This document shows positions 47,089-56,146 of a DNA stretch of 64,000 bases, in pieces (position 1 is the stretch's first letter; the number at the start of each line of letters is the position of its first letter). The notes beneath the pieces were generated by a model. The model had not been told where the DNA came from, searched no databases, and saw only the letters and a list, made by a program, of their open reading frames with translations. Location: positions 62,001-126,000 of the forward strand of contig NZ_JBHUDI010000007.1 in the NCBI RefSeq assembly GCF_042678045.1, in the 5' to 3' direction. A program made the translations under genes and the position numbers. The DNA comes from Natrinema amylolyticus_A. Lineage in GTDB: Archaea; Halobacteriota; Halobacteria; Halobacteriales; Natrialbaceae.

Positions 47089-47199
47089 CTACTCGGGCCA
47101 CATAGCAATATCGTCCCGAATACGGACCCAGACATCTCGGACAGTCCCCGCTGGTACTCGTTTGTCGTCCTCGGATACAGTCCATGGCTCCCGCTGCAT
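47089..47199 (-). CDS. 36-aa small protein
   Basis: ATG-to-TAG frame reading MQREPWTVSEDDKRVPAG, then TVRDVWVRIRDDIAMW. The acidic Trp-rich composition looks like a genuine haloarchaeal small protein. It lies 21 nt upstream of the YjdF-like gene on the same strand. Confidence 0.4.
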   Translation of the reverse strand: MQREPWTVSEDDKRVPAGTVRDVWVRIRDDIAMWPE

Positions 47200-47577
47200 G
47201 CTGACAACGATCTAGCACTGATTTAATCACGGTTGATGCCGTGAGCCTGCTTGCGATTACCGTAGTTCGATACTGAGGAAGAGCCGCTAGTGAGGACTCC
47301 TAGTTTTAAGTGACATCCATGACTATCAGTGAGGCAAGAAGATAGGAGAATATACCCACCACTCATCGGTTTGGGTCGCAGGAACGGGGGCGTCAATTCG
47401 CCCCCAAGAGTTGGCTACTCAATCCTGCGACCCGGATCGACATAAAAGTTCGCCTCTCGAGGAGCCGTGGCTCTGTCCAGTATGGTGTCTCGTCTCCTTC
47501 GAGAGTCGTCTCTCTCCCCAGCAGCATCGCGACTTGACCGACAACCAGCAGCACACGACCACGACCAACTACCCTCC

Positions 47578-48477
47578 ATGACAATTGGAAAAGATCCGGA
47601 CGCAGTTGACGCAGAAACGCCCACTGATCACGACGTTGCCGCAGCTCTTGGCTTCGACAGCGTCGATACGCACACCAGCACTGATCCGACGGCCGACGAC
47701 GGTGATGATGACCTCCCGAGTCGCGCAGAGATGTGGACCATCATCCAAGAGCAGTCACAGACGATCGACCGCCTCAAGGAGCGTGTCGACGAACTCCAGC
47801 AGGAACAAAACCGCGCCGATCGCAACCGCAAGGAGATCGCCAGTCAAATCCACGAGATCACCGAGTCGGTTGCCGATACCGACGAGACAGCTGACCACGC
47901 AAAGGAAATCGCAAAGACTGCGAACGCAAACGCTGAGCAGGCCAAGTCGATCGCTGAGACCGGTGAAACTGCGTTCGACCGCGAAGATCCAGAGGAACTG
48001 CCTGGTGGCATCGATCCCTCGAGCAGTCCGCTGGATTTCCTTGCGAACTGCCGCCAGCACCGCGTCAAAAAGCACCTGGTCGATCAGGGGACACCGCGGA
48101 AGAACCGATTCCGGGCACTCCTTGTGATGAAGCGCTGGGACGAGTTCGCAACCAAGCGTACGAACGGGAGCGGCATTTTCTGGACGCGAGACGATGTTCG
48201 GGATGCGCTCACTGCAATCCTCGGAACGCGTCCCCACGCACAGACACTCAAGCGCGTGTGGAACGAGATGATCGCGATCGGAAGTTCGGACGTCGATGTC
48301 ACTGAACGACGTGTCTCTGCGAAACAGACACCAAAAGAGATCATTGCGATGGATCTCGAGACTGCGGAGGGACTGCTTGACGCCCGCTACCACCATCTCG
48401 AATTGCTCGACTCGGATGGACAGGTCACTGGTGGCGTCACACCCGTTGTGACCCGAACCAGCATGGCGGGGGTGTGA
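47578..48477 (+). CDS. coiled-coil protein of unknown function
   Basis: Protein of 299 aa from ATG 47578 (MTIGKDPDAVDAET). It has a disordered acidic front, a coiled-coil at about 50-140 (SQTIDRLKERVDELQQEQ, then a QIHEITESV heptad), and a C-terminal globular part with FWTRDDVRDALTAILG, possibly winged-helix. I do not recognise the family. Similar proteins occur on haloarchaeal plasmids. A DNA-binding or maintenance role is possible but not shown. Confidence 0.6.
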   Translation: MTIGKDPDAVDAETPTDHDVAAALGFDSVDTHTSTDPTADDGDDDLPSRAEMWTIIQEQSQTIDRLKERVDELQQEQNRADRNRKEIASQIHEITESVADTDETADHAKEIAKTANANAEQAKSIAETGETAFDREDPEELPGGIDPSSSPLDFLANCRQHRVKKHLVDQGTPRKNRFRALLVMKRWDEFATKRTNGSGIFWTRDDVRDALTAILGTRPHAQTLKRVWNEMIAIGSSDVDVTERRVSAKQTPKEIIAMDLETAEGLLDARYHHLELLDSDGQVTGGVTPVVTRTSMAGV

Positions 48478-49035
48478 GAAAGCGGTTGACTTCATCCCGA
48501 GAGGGGAGCATCTCTCTAACGAGCACAACGAACGGATCTGGTCGTCGTCGTGGTCCGACGATTTCGCCACTACCAATAGCTGCAGGTGTAAGAGAAGACC
48601 CTCCCTTTCAGAGACAGTGTTTGTCCCTCTAACGCTGGTTCTGGAGGTTCGGCTTTGGACCCAGTCACAACGGGTGTGATTATGACTGGTCAGTTGTGGT
48701 CTGCACGATCGTCCCTCCTCGGGATGGATGTCAATGACATCGTGTGACTGGTATGATGATATTCCATTCAACAGACCACAATGAACTATTGTGTAGTATT
48801 GTGTTAAATCATAAAGACAGATATAACTGTGATACAGACAGTGACTTGGGCGTGAGGATAGGCGGTGGGGAGATAGCGCTCACGCTCAGTCAGAGGCACA
48901 ACTCAGACACACGGACCGTGTCGAATACTCGTCTCTACACGAGTCATCTGGGACAAACAGTACAACCTGGAAAGGGTAGCGTTCGGTGGCTCCGTCGGTA
49001 CCCTGTCTTGAGAAGTGATTTTTCGTTCGATTGTG
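48478..49035. other. non-coding gap
   Basis: About 560 bp without a convincing gene on either strand and no strong hairpin seen by eye. It separates the coiled-coil gene from the convergent HalOD1 gene. Confidence 0.4.
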
Positions 49036-49305
49036 TTACTCAACGAGCTCTGGCTCCTCTTTGACCGTAATTTCTGGTCCGTTGTCGAATTCGACAATAA
49101 CCGTATAGCCATTGTATTGGAACTCGATTCGGCCAGATCGGTCTGTCTCGGACTGGCACCCCGACGCAAAGAGATCGTCGAGCGCATCTGGATCGACTGC
49201 ATCATACAATGGGGGAAGTTCAAGTGGATCCGCGTGTTCCCTTTCAGCAATACAATTAACTATGTGCAAAGAAATATTACTTTTATTTCCAAGATCTCTT
49301 CCCAT
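49036..49305 (-). CDS. HalOD1-type output domain protein
   Basis: Protein of 89 aa. The HalOD1 pattern is seen: LPPLYDAVDPDALDDLF, then GRIEFQYNGYTVIVEFD. HalOD1 is a haloarchaeal output domain usually fused to or near sensors and response regulators. Here it stands alone with a short N-terminal helix. Partner unknown. Confidence 0.82.
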   Translation of the reverse strand: MGRDLGNKSNISLHIVNCIAEREHADPLELPPLYDAVDPDALDDLFASGCQSETDRSGRIEFQYNGYTVIVEFDNGPEITVKEEPELVE

Positions 49306-49476
49306 ACTGAAGGGTAATCCTTCCAGATACTAATATATGACGCCAAACATATCACTTTCTGTGCCCTCATAGGGAACTTATTACTGACTATGAGAATATC
49401 ATAAAAAGACTCGCGAATAGCTTGTTTCAACTCCTTCTGATTGGGTCAGTCGGTAAATAGAGATGCGAACTGTCCG

Positions 49477-49677
49477 CTATGGGTTTTGCCACATACGGAT
49501 GAGAGGGGGTACAAATGCGTACAAGCAAACGAGTATCGTTATTGTGAAGAATGGGAAATCCAGTGAGTCACCTTCGATAATAAGTCCCACAGTAATAATT
49601 GCGAGTGCTAAGCCGACGATGGCAGTACGAATTGCACGAAGATGCGCTATAAATATCGAATATTGTTCATCGTTCAT
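49477..49677 (-). CDS. 66-aa membrane protein
   Basis: Starts MNDEQYSIFIAHLRAIRTAI, with an alternative Met seven codons upstream. Two hydrophobic helices (TAIVGLALAIITVGLII and FPFFTITILVCLYAFV). Unknown family. It lies between the HalOD1 and zinc-ribbon membrane genes on the same strand. Confidence 0.55.
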   Translation of the reverse strand: MNDEQYSIFIAHLRAIRTAIVGLALAIITVGLIIEGDSLDFPFFTITILVCLYAFVPPLIRMWQNP

Positions 49678-49818
49678 ACATGATCTCGAAGTTCTCACTA
49701 TATCGGTCTTTTTGTTTATTGAGGTATGATTACTGGGCTACATATGTATCTCCTGTCTTGAACGGCAACTACATGTGCTTACTGACCGCTGGGTGGTGAT
49801 TGGGAAGCAAGGAGATGT

Positions 49819-50082
49819 TCAGTTGCTATCGGCAGTCTCAAGCGATGAATTGCAGTGCTTACATCGATCTCGGTCTAGTTCGTTCGGTGCACCGCAATTA
49901 GAACAATTCGTCCGAGCTGGTGGTTCGCCAGTATCGTCCCACGACAGAATCGCCATTACGATGAGGATGAGAAATACGAACAAAAACAATCCTAACGGAC
50001 CGAATGAGAGGAAAAAGATAGCAACGAAGAAAACAGGGAAGCCAACGAGTACGTACACCAAAAGAGTCGAGAGACGATCCAT
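49819..50082 (-). CDS. membrane protein with C-terminal zinc ribbon
   Basis: Starts MDRLSTLLVYVLVGF at 50082, giving 87 aa. Two membrane helices are followed by a cytoplasmic zinc ribbon (CSNCGAPN, then CKHCNS). Double-helix plus zinc-ribbon proteins are common in archaea and uncharacterised. A longer upstream start is possible (50148). Confidence 0.65.
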   Translation of the reverse strand: MDRLSTLLVYVLVGFPVFFVAIFFLSFGPLGLFLFVFLILIVMAILSWDDTGEPPARTNCSNCGAPNELDRDRCKHCNSSLETADSN

Positions 50083-50631
50083 GGTCCATCTCCTAAACTG
50101 TAGGAGCAAAAACCTTTCCGACCAACGGATTTCGGGTGTTCCGCTCACTTACTCCCCCTGTACTAACCGTTCACTATGAATTTCAATAGCCGTATGACAA
50201 TTCTATCATATTTCCCATGCGCCTCTCAGATTCGCCGCTATGGAATTACGGAAGGCGGATATTGATCCCATTTTTGACTTGAAATGAATCAAGTCTTCTC
50301 CCACTTGGACCGGGAAATAGTGTCGGCGATGGGGATGGGGGGGTAGTGCCTCCGTCAACATGGGGGGAGTTGGAGGCAATTGATTGTTATTGGTGATCAT
50401 TATTAATCATTCAAATTCTGATCACTTATCCAATAGATTCATGCGGGACATATCCTAAGAGCACACGTGGGGAGAGACAGTGTGGCTCTAATCGATCTCC
50501 AGACAGGGAATGCAGTCGATTCGAGACACACGGCTCCTCGCCGCAACTGGGATTGCTCCACCACTGTCTGGTGCCATCAGGATCTCAGATCACCTACCAG
50601 TGACACACCACCTGGGACATGAGTGTGACAA

Positions 50632-50655
50632 CGTCGGCCTCTGGCCGGCGTTTTT
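50632..50655 (+). terminator. GC-rich hairpin with T tract
   Basis: cgtcggcc-tct-ggccggcg (8-bp stem with one G-T pair, 3-nt loop) is followed directly by ttttt. This is a textbook intrinsic-type terminator shape. Archaea also stop at T tracts, so it is likely to act as a terminator. The gene it serves is not clear. Confidence 0.55.
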
Positions 50656-51251
50656 GCAAGATGCGGAAGTTGATTTCTGAAGCCACGGCTAATGGCGATG
50701 ATAGCACTGACCGACCGACTGACAAGGGGTTCCCTGGTCGCAGTCGTATTGACTGAGTTCTCAGTTCCTACGAACAGGCCAATCTCGAGCTGTCGAACAC
50801 GCTTAGCAGCTGTCCGTCGATCGTTTCCTCACGCATGTTGCCGAGTCTGCCGAAATTGTCGATGTCCTTGAGCGTGGGTGGCGGACCAGAAGACAACAGG
50901 AGGAGCATCGTCCATTTCATATCGCCCCGCAGTCGAGTAGCCCATCCATTTCGCATAGTTGGGAAACAAGTTGATATTCTCGTAGGGCCCACTGTTGGGT
51001 AGCGTGGACGAAGTGGGTCAACTACACCCCTGTTGGCCCTTCCTTGATCACAAGTCAGGAGGAACACTTGTCCACGCCAGCCGAGATCGGCACGTTCCAT
51101 AAGATCCACGACTGGTTTCGTCTTCCGATCTCTGGCTTTCGAGTATCATTCGGCCTTCGAGAACCTCATGCTGGCCCTTGGCCGACATTTCTGTAAACTC
51201 GAGAGTGTGTAGTTACTCACTCTCGATATAACGCCTTTCAAGAGGATCCTG

Positions 51252-51350
51252 ACCCGCCCGGATAGGCTCGGGGTGAGAGCCGCCGGGCAGGGTGGGACAA
51301 GAGCGGCAGTGTAAGGGGCGTATCCTGTCGCGTGGGGGAAACGCGACAGG
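51252..51350. ncRNA. candidate structured RNA
   Basis: Three nested or adjacent stems: acccgcccgg (51252-51261) with ccgggc-a-gggt (51283-51293) enclosing ggctc (51265-51269) with gagcc (51277-51281), then a perfect 10-bp stem cctgtcgcgt/acgcgacagg (51324-51333 with 51341-51350). Nearly all bases of the paired arms are used. There is no coding reason for this. The strand is unknown. Confidence 0.45.
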
Positions 51351-51574
51351 CAGATAAATTCAGTGAGTATTTATCAATCTTATCGAGTCTCTCAGCTACA
51401 TAAAATCGTCTTGGGTGATTCCACAACTGCTCACTGCTCCGTTAAGTCCGATCGTGGATGTCTTGGATCATTTTGCAGATCGATCGTCACCTCGAGCAGT
51501 GTTGTCTCGAGGGAGCCATAGTAACATTCTTCGTGAAATACACTTGAACATACTATTATTATAGGGAATTTCCT

Positions 51575-52645
51575 ATGGTCAAGCATGATCTGATAATGGA
51601 AACCAAGACCCCATCTCTCCCGTCGATCGTTGACCGTCTGAATGCCGGAGTCACACTGCACGAACCAGAGACAGGTGTAATTCTCGACGTGAACAATCGA
51701 TTAGAGCAACTCTATGGGTATTCCGCAGGCGAACTTCGAGGCATGTCTGTGGGGGACATCACACCCTCTTCACAGAGATACACAGAAGCGGACGCTCTCG
51801 ATCGAATCCACGCTGCTGCTGATGGGAATTCCCAGATCTTCGAATGGAAAATTGAACGTGCAAATGGGGAATCTCGATGGGTACGCGTTCATCTTACACC
51901 AACACAACTGGATGGAGAAGTCTACGTCTGTGCCGAAGTAAACGACATTACGAAGTACAAGGCCCGTGAGCAACTTCTTCGGCTCTTGAACCGCGTTATC
52001 CGTCACAATCTGCGGAATGAAATGAACATTCTCATGGGATATGCAGATCGGGTCAAGACCGCCATCGAAAACGATCAACTCGAGGAGGAACTGGAGACGG
52101 TTTTAGAGATCGCTTCTGAGGTCGGGCGACTGAGCGATTCGCTCACTGAAATTGAACACATCGTTGAATCTGAGGCGACACAGCGAGAAGCGACGAACCT
52201 TCGGACTGTCGTGCAAACATGTGCGACAGAGGTCCAGTCAACCTATCCCGCAGTCGATCTGCTGGTCGAGGCACCGGCTGATGTCTGGGTCGTCGGGAAT
52301 ACAGGACTCAAACATGCGATCGAGCATGCGATCGATAATGCAGTGAGACATAACGACCAGGAGACGCCGGAAGTGACGATACTGGTAACTGACAATCCCG
52401 AGGCCAACCAAGGGATTGTCCGAATCGCAGATAATGGACCGTCTATCCCTGAAATTGAGACTGACGTGTTGGACGACGAGACGGAAATTAGCAGTACGTA
52501 CCATGGCTCTGGCGTTGGCCTCTGGGTGATGCAGTGGGCTGTAAATGCACTCGGTGGAGACCTCTCTTTCGAGGAGAACTCGCCTCGAGGCAATCTCGTC
52601 CAGATTGCGCTCCCAAAAGTTGAATCGCTTTCCAACGATGCGTAG
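51575..52645 (+). CDS. PAS-domain sensor histidine kinase
   Basis: Protein of 356 aa. A PAS domain (about 15-125) is followed by a HisKA region with the phospho-accepting His in VIRHNLRNEMNIL and an HATPase domain: N box HAIDNAVRHN, G1 ADNGPSIP, G2 HGSGVGLW. No membrane helix is seen, so it is cytoplasmic. No response regulator lies beside it, as is usual for haloarchaeal kinases. A TATA-like ctattattata at 51552-51562 precedes the ATG. Confidence 0.88.
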   Translation: MVKHDLIMETKTPSLPSIVDRLNAGVTLHEPETGVILDVNNRLEQLYGYSAGELRGMSVGDITPSSQRYTEADALDRIHAAADGNSQIFEWKIERANGESRWVRVHLTPTQLDGEVYVCAEVNDITKYKAREQLLRLLNRVIRHNLRNEMNILMGYADRVKTAIENDQLEEELETVLEIASEVGRLSDSLTEIEHIVESEATQREATNLRTVVQTCATEVQSTYPAVDLLVEAPADVWVVGNTGLKHAIEHAIDNAVRHNDQETPEVTILVTDNPEANQGIVRIADNGPSIPEIETDVLDDETEISSTYHGSGVGLWVMQWAVNALGGDLSFEENSPRGNLVQIALPKVESLSNDA

Positions 52646-52737
52646 CAGCCACTTATTGTTCTTTTTAGCACCTCTTGAGAGTGATAGCGGGTTTTGAGGA
52701 TCGGATCTCATACCATTAGTAAGTTCTACCGGAAATT

Positions 52738-52746
52738 TTTATATAG
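52738..52746 (+). promoter_or_regulatory. TATA box of the type IV secretion operon
   Basis: tttatata lies about 50 nt before the ATG at 52795 in an AT-rich stretch. It is the strongest promoter-like sequence ahead of the conjugation genes, all of which follow on the same strand with short gaps or overlaps. Confidence 0.5.
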
Positions 52747-52794
52747 TATATTCAATAAGTGTTCTGTGTGTTCAACTCCAACGGGAAATGAACC

Positions 52795-53055
52795 ATGGAG
52801 AATGCAGACACTATGAGTGGCTTGGTCCAACTGACCGACGCAGTATCAGTCCTCCCGCAACCCGAGCCACATCCGCCTACCAGGTCCCAAGACGGACTGG
52901 TCGAGCAGACGCCCTTCGACGAGACTCGTTCTCGGAGCCCTCGAGGTGAGGTGAGTGACCGAACTGAAGCAGCCCCCGTTAGTGTGGCTCTCGAGGCGCT
53001 GTTCGAAACATTCCATGCAGACCGTTACACCAATGAATACCAATTCACCGCGTAA
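52795..53055 (+). CDS. 86-aa protein at the head of the transfer operon
   Basis: Acidic, Pro-rich and probably disordered (MENADTMSGLVQLTDAV), ending in a short helix (VALEALFETFHADRYTNEY). It overlaps the pilin gene by 23 nt. No family recognised. Its place suggests a regulator or accessory protein of the transfer system. Confidence 0.5.
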   Translation: MENADTMSGLVQLTDAVSVLPQPEPHPPTRSQDGLVEQTPFDETRSRSPRGEVSDRTEAAPVSVALEALFETFHADRYTNEYQFTA

Positions 53056-53488
53056 GTCGCCAGATGCGTCGACTGAATGCCCTGATTTGCTGGCTGAGTT
53101 CCGACAAGCGTGTAGACGAGTCGTGCCAGCAGCGACCTCGCTCGCTGTGTGGCTGGCCTTCATCGCCCTCGCTTCTGGATCAGTAGCTGCTCAGTCGAAT
53201 GTGGGTGACGTCTACTGTGGAACTGGTGTCGAGACTGGCATTGGCATCGTCTTCGGAGCTGTTGCTGGTCTCGGCCTTCCAGCAACGGGGTTCTACGTCG
53301 GTCGAGCTGGCCTCTCGTACATGCGTGCCGGTGGGAATCCCGAAAAGAAGAATCAGGCGAAAGAGCGGCTCGTGATGTCGGGTGTCGGGTTCGGGATTAT
53401 CGTCCTCGCGCTGATCTCACCCGAACTGATCGATAAAGTTGGTAGTCAGATGGGATTCGGCTTCTCAGACTGTGTCAAACCGTTCTGA
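53033..53488 (+). CDS. type IV secretion pilin-like protein
   Basis: Protein of 151 aa from ATG 53033. A signal-type helix (SLAVWLAFIALASGSVAAQ) is followed by two conserved hydrophobic segments (VETGIGIVFGAVAGLGLPATG and LVMSGVGFGIIVLALI) with a charged turn (AGGNPEKKNQAKER). The layout matches VirB2/TrbC-type pilins and archaeal T4SS pilins. A single Cys pair may form a disulfide. It would form the conjugative filament. Confidence 0.75.
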   Translation: MNTNSPRKSPDASTECPDLLAEFRQACRRVVPAATSLAVWLAFIALASGSVAAQSNVGDVYCGTGVETGIGIVFGAVAGLGLPATGFYVGRAGLSYMRAGGNPEKKNQAKERLVMSGVGFGIIVLALISPELIDKVGSQMGFGFSDCVKPF

Positions 53489-53519
53489 GCCACCAGAGCT
53501 TGCGGTTGCCTGAATCCCA

Positions 53520-55280
53520 ATGACCACGCCACGTGTGATCGACGTCGTCCTCATACTTCTTGTCGCAAGCGGAGGCGCTGTGTTCTTGGCTGTCGGCGTC
53601 GCTGTTGCTGAGCCGAATTCGAGTTCGGACACAGCGATCCCTGCTGATGGGCCCGATTACGGCGTGAACGAGACACGGTTCCCGCTGTTGTGGTCAGATG
53701 ATCTCGATCAGCAAAACCGCTCGAGTGACGAGTTCGAAGAGACGGTTTCCTCTGCACCAGAGTTTTCGACCCGGCTTGCAGGGTCGACAGACGTCCCGTT
53801 CGAGAAACCAATCGAGGATGTTGAGAGGTGGAACAGCGGTGATCTCCAGGACTTTGACCCCGGTGGCGAGAAAACCTCTGTCCATCCAGAACAGGCACAC
53901 CTCGAGGATGGGCTCTACATCCGGGATGCGTACACGAGTATCGTTGCAGTCCAGCCGTCGACGGTGCTGCACTCGGGGAATACCTCGACGCGGTACATCA
54001 CGCCAGACGGCGAGGTCCTTGCGATAGCCGATTACCGGGTCCGTGTCCCAGACGATGACACGAGCGGCTCTGTCCGCCATCACTGGTCGATTGCTGACAC
54101 TGCTATCGATACGATTGTCCTGCAGACAGATAGCTGGGTACTCGACGCTGATCGTGGCCATCGCTCCACCCTCGAGTACAGGGGACTGTCGGGAACGCAG
54201 AATCTGACTGTCGAGGCCACGATTACTGCACGCCTTCGCCATGAAACCCGGACGTGTACTGATTACAATAGCACGAGCGGGTCCTGTGAGGGCTCATGGG
54301 AAACAGAGGTCGACTATCCAACCGAACAGGTAACAGCGACTGATTCACGCCATGCGGTTGTGGCACAGATCGATGATAACGGTGCGAAGCGCGTTACATT
54401 CGAGAGCGATGCGACTCACACTGGTGTTGTTATCCATCCGGGAACTCGGTGGTCTGCAATCGATGTTGGCAGTGATGCGCGTTTGCGTGGAAACTGGCGG
54501 TTCTATTCGGCGGGAGTAGATGGCTGGCGGACGATGATGTCTCGGACGGAAACAGAGACGACTCGGACGAATTCGTCCGTTCGTCCGGCACAGCTCCACG
54601 CTATCCCCACGCAGAAACGCCCGGATATGCCGAGCAAGGCAACGGAGGATGCTGAGCCGCCGTTAGTGATCGAAGAGGCGTGGGGGAGCGAATATACTGG
54701 TCCGTCCCTCTCGAGTGCGATTGCCATTCCGACGGTTGATAACTATACGAATGCGACGTCGATCGCTGTCCGATCGGAGACGCTTCCAGCAGCCACCTTC
54801 GACGAGGTGACTGTTCACGGGATCGTTCGTGGCCAGTCAGAGACGATTTCGGTCACCGACAACGGAACCGTTCGTGACACAACTCTCGAGTTGACCGTTC
54901 TCGAGTCGAACTCGTCGGGAACGCTCGTTCAGGCAACCGTCACGGAGACGACGACCGGTAATCCGGTCACGACTGGGCGAGTCGAAATCGGCAATCAATC
55001 GGCTGCGCTGAACGCGAGTGGAATGGCTGTCCTTGAACTCGAGAAGCGGCCGTCGTCGCTTGTCGATGGCCAGTACGTTCCCGCAGACTGGTGGCGTGCC
55101 GATCAGTTGTACTCAGCAGCCGAGGATCGTGCGACGGTTCCCTCGAACTACCCCGAGTTCCAGAAGCTTGTTCGGTTGCTTCTGGTGACGCTGCTCTGGT
55201 TCCTCCCGGTTGCGCTGGCTGTCTACGGCTTTGACTACCTGACTGGCGGTGCGGTCCTTGGACTACGAGAACACCAATGA
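53520..55280 (+). CDS. large secreted/anchored surface protein of the transfer operon
   Basis: Protein of 586 aa with an N-terminal signal helix (VIDVVLILLVASGGAVFLAVG) and a C-terminal membrane helix (LVRLLLVTLLWFLPVALAVYG). Its outer part is beta-rich with many N-glycosylation sites (NxS/T) and a disulfide-prone pair (CTDYNSTSGSC). No known T4SS family is evident. The position suggests a surface adhesin or outer component of the mating apparatus. Confidence 0.6.
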   Translation: MTTPRVIDVVLILLVASGGAVFLAVGVAVAEPNSSSDTAIPADGPDYGVNETRFPLLWSDDLDQQNRSSDEFEETVSSAPEFSTRLAGSTDVPFEKPIEDVERWNSGDLQDFDPGGEKTSVHPEQAHLEDGLYIRDAYTSIVAVQPSTVLHSGNTSTRYITPDGEVLAIADYRVRVPDDDTSGSVRHHWSIADTAIDTIVLQTDSWVLDADRGHRSTLEYRGLSGTQNLTVEATITARLRHETRTCTDYNSTSGSCEGSWETEVDYPTEQVTATDSRHAVVAQIDDNGAKRVTFESDATHTGVVIHPGTRWSAIDVGSDARLRGNWRFYSAGVDGWRTMMSRTETETTRTNSSVRPAQLHAIPTQKRPDMPSKATEDAEPPLVIEEAWGSEYTGPSLSSAIAIPTVDNYTNATSIAVRSETLPAATFDEVTVHGIVRGQSETISVTDNGTVRDTTLELTVLESNSSGTLVQATVTETTTGNPVTTGRVEIGNQSAALNASGMAVLELEKRPSSLVDGQYVPADWWRADQLYSAAEDRATVPSNYPEFQKLVRLLLVTLLWFLPVALAVYGFDYLTGGAVLGLREHQ

Positions 55281-56146
55281 CAGAAAATACCAATCGAGAC
55301 GACAGTGGTATCGCTCGCCGAGCAATCCTTGCCAGTCTGGGTGTGAGTACAGTCGCCCTTGCCGGCTGTATGTCGGACACGTCCACAGACCCATCAAACA
55401 GCAGTAACAGTACGGATGACAACGGGATTAGTGCAGACGGGAGTGACGTCTTCACCTCTGTCGAGATAGGTGACGCAAACCTCGAGATCGAGGTTGCTGA
55501 TGATGCGTCAGTTGAGTTTATCAACCTCATCGATCCGAACGGCGAGTTGTTCGACCAACAGCGTCTCGCAAGCGGTGAGACCACGACATCGTTCGAAATT
55601 CTTGGTCGCTACGAGGACAGTATCCCCACTGGGGACTACGAACTGGTTGCTCTCGATGGAGACGAGCAGGTCGATACGACGACACTCTCACTCGAGGCGG
55701 AGTGTGCGATTACGGATGTGCTGTGGGCAGCAGAGAACCCCGACATGGAGTGGGACAAGAATTCGCCTAATTGGGAGACGTATGCAGCGGTTGTGATCGA
55801 GAATACAGGGACGATTCCGTCGTTACTTACTGAACTCGAGTGGGCAGGAGCACCTGTTGCCCGATTGCAATCTAAGGAATCGCAGTCGTACTATCACGAG
55901 ACACGTCTCCCACCGGGAGAAACAACCGTCTACTCAAAACGACCAGTCTATCGAACTGAGAACGCGCTTGGATCACTTGACTGTGGACAATTGGGGACAG
56001 AACCGATGGTCGTAACAGCTGTTGTACAGGTTGGGAAAGATCCGTCCTATTCTCAGCAAATTAGGTATGGCGGATCTCAGTCATGTGAGCTTTCGATTGT
56101 GGAAGATGATTCAGATGCGCCAATGTCCAATGGGGGTGAGAATTAA
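55277..56146 (+). CDS. Tat lipoprotein of the transfer operon
   Basis: Protein of 289 aa with a twin-arginine lipobox signal (ARRAILASLGVSTVALAGC). A Ser/Asn-rich spacer is followed by two beta domains. It overlaps the surface protein by ATGA, and the next gene starts at its stop. It is extracytoplasmic and probably a structural part of the secretion channel or its cell-surface anchor. Confidence 0.7.
   Translation: MTENTNRDDSGIARRAILASLGVSTVALAGCMSDTSTDPSNSSNSTDDNGISADGSDVFTSVEIGDANLEIEVADDASVEFINLIDPNGELFDQQRLASGETTTSFEILGRYEDSIPTGDYELVALDGDEQVDTTTLSLEAECAITDVLWAAENPDMEWDKNSPNWETYAAVVIENTGTIPSLLTELEWAGAPVARLQSKESQSYYHETRLPPGETTVYSKRPVYRTENALGSLDCGQLGTEPMVVTAVVQVGKDPSYSQQIRYGGSQSCELSIVEDDSDAPMSNGGEN

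Larger units (their letters stand above)
50083..51574. other. 1.5-kb non-coding stretch with fragments
   Basis: No convincing gene. Parts near 50760-51240 read like protein in more than one frame without a start, so they may be fragments of a lost gene, but I could not match a family. A terminator-like hairpin and a highly structured segment, listed separately, lie here. The AT-rich tail near 51550 probably holds the promoter of the histidine kinase gene. Confidence 0.45.

Noticed and set aside
47755..48771. Open frame of 338 codons antisense to the coiled-coil gene
   Set aside because: Cys/Arg-rich, non-halophilic composition; the plus-strand protein is acidic with clear heptads.
50768..51109. 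Real 113-aa gene on the minus strand
   Set aside because: Composition is not acidic, no start signal or family, and other frames look equally plausible; better seen as a relic or noise.
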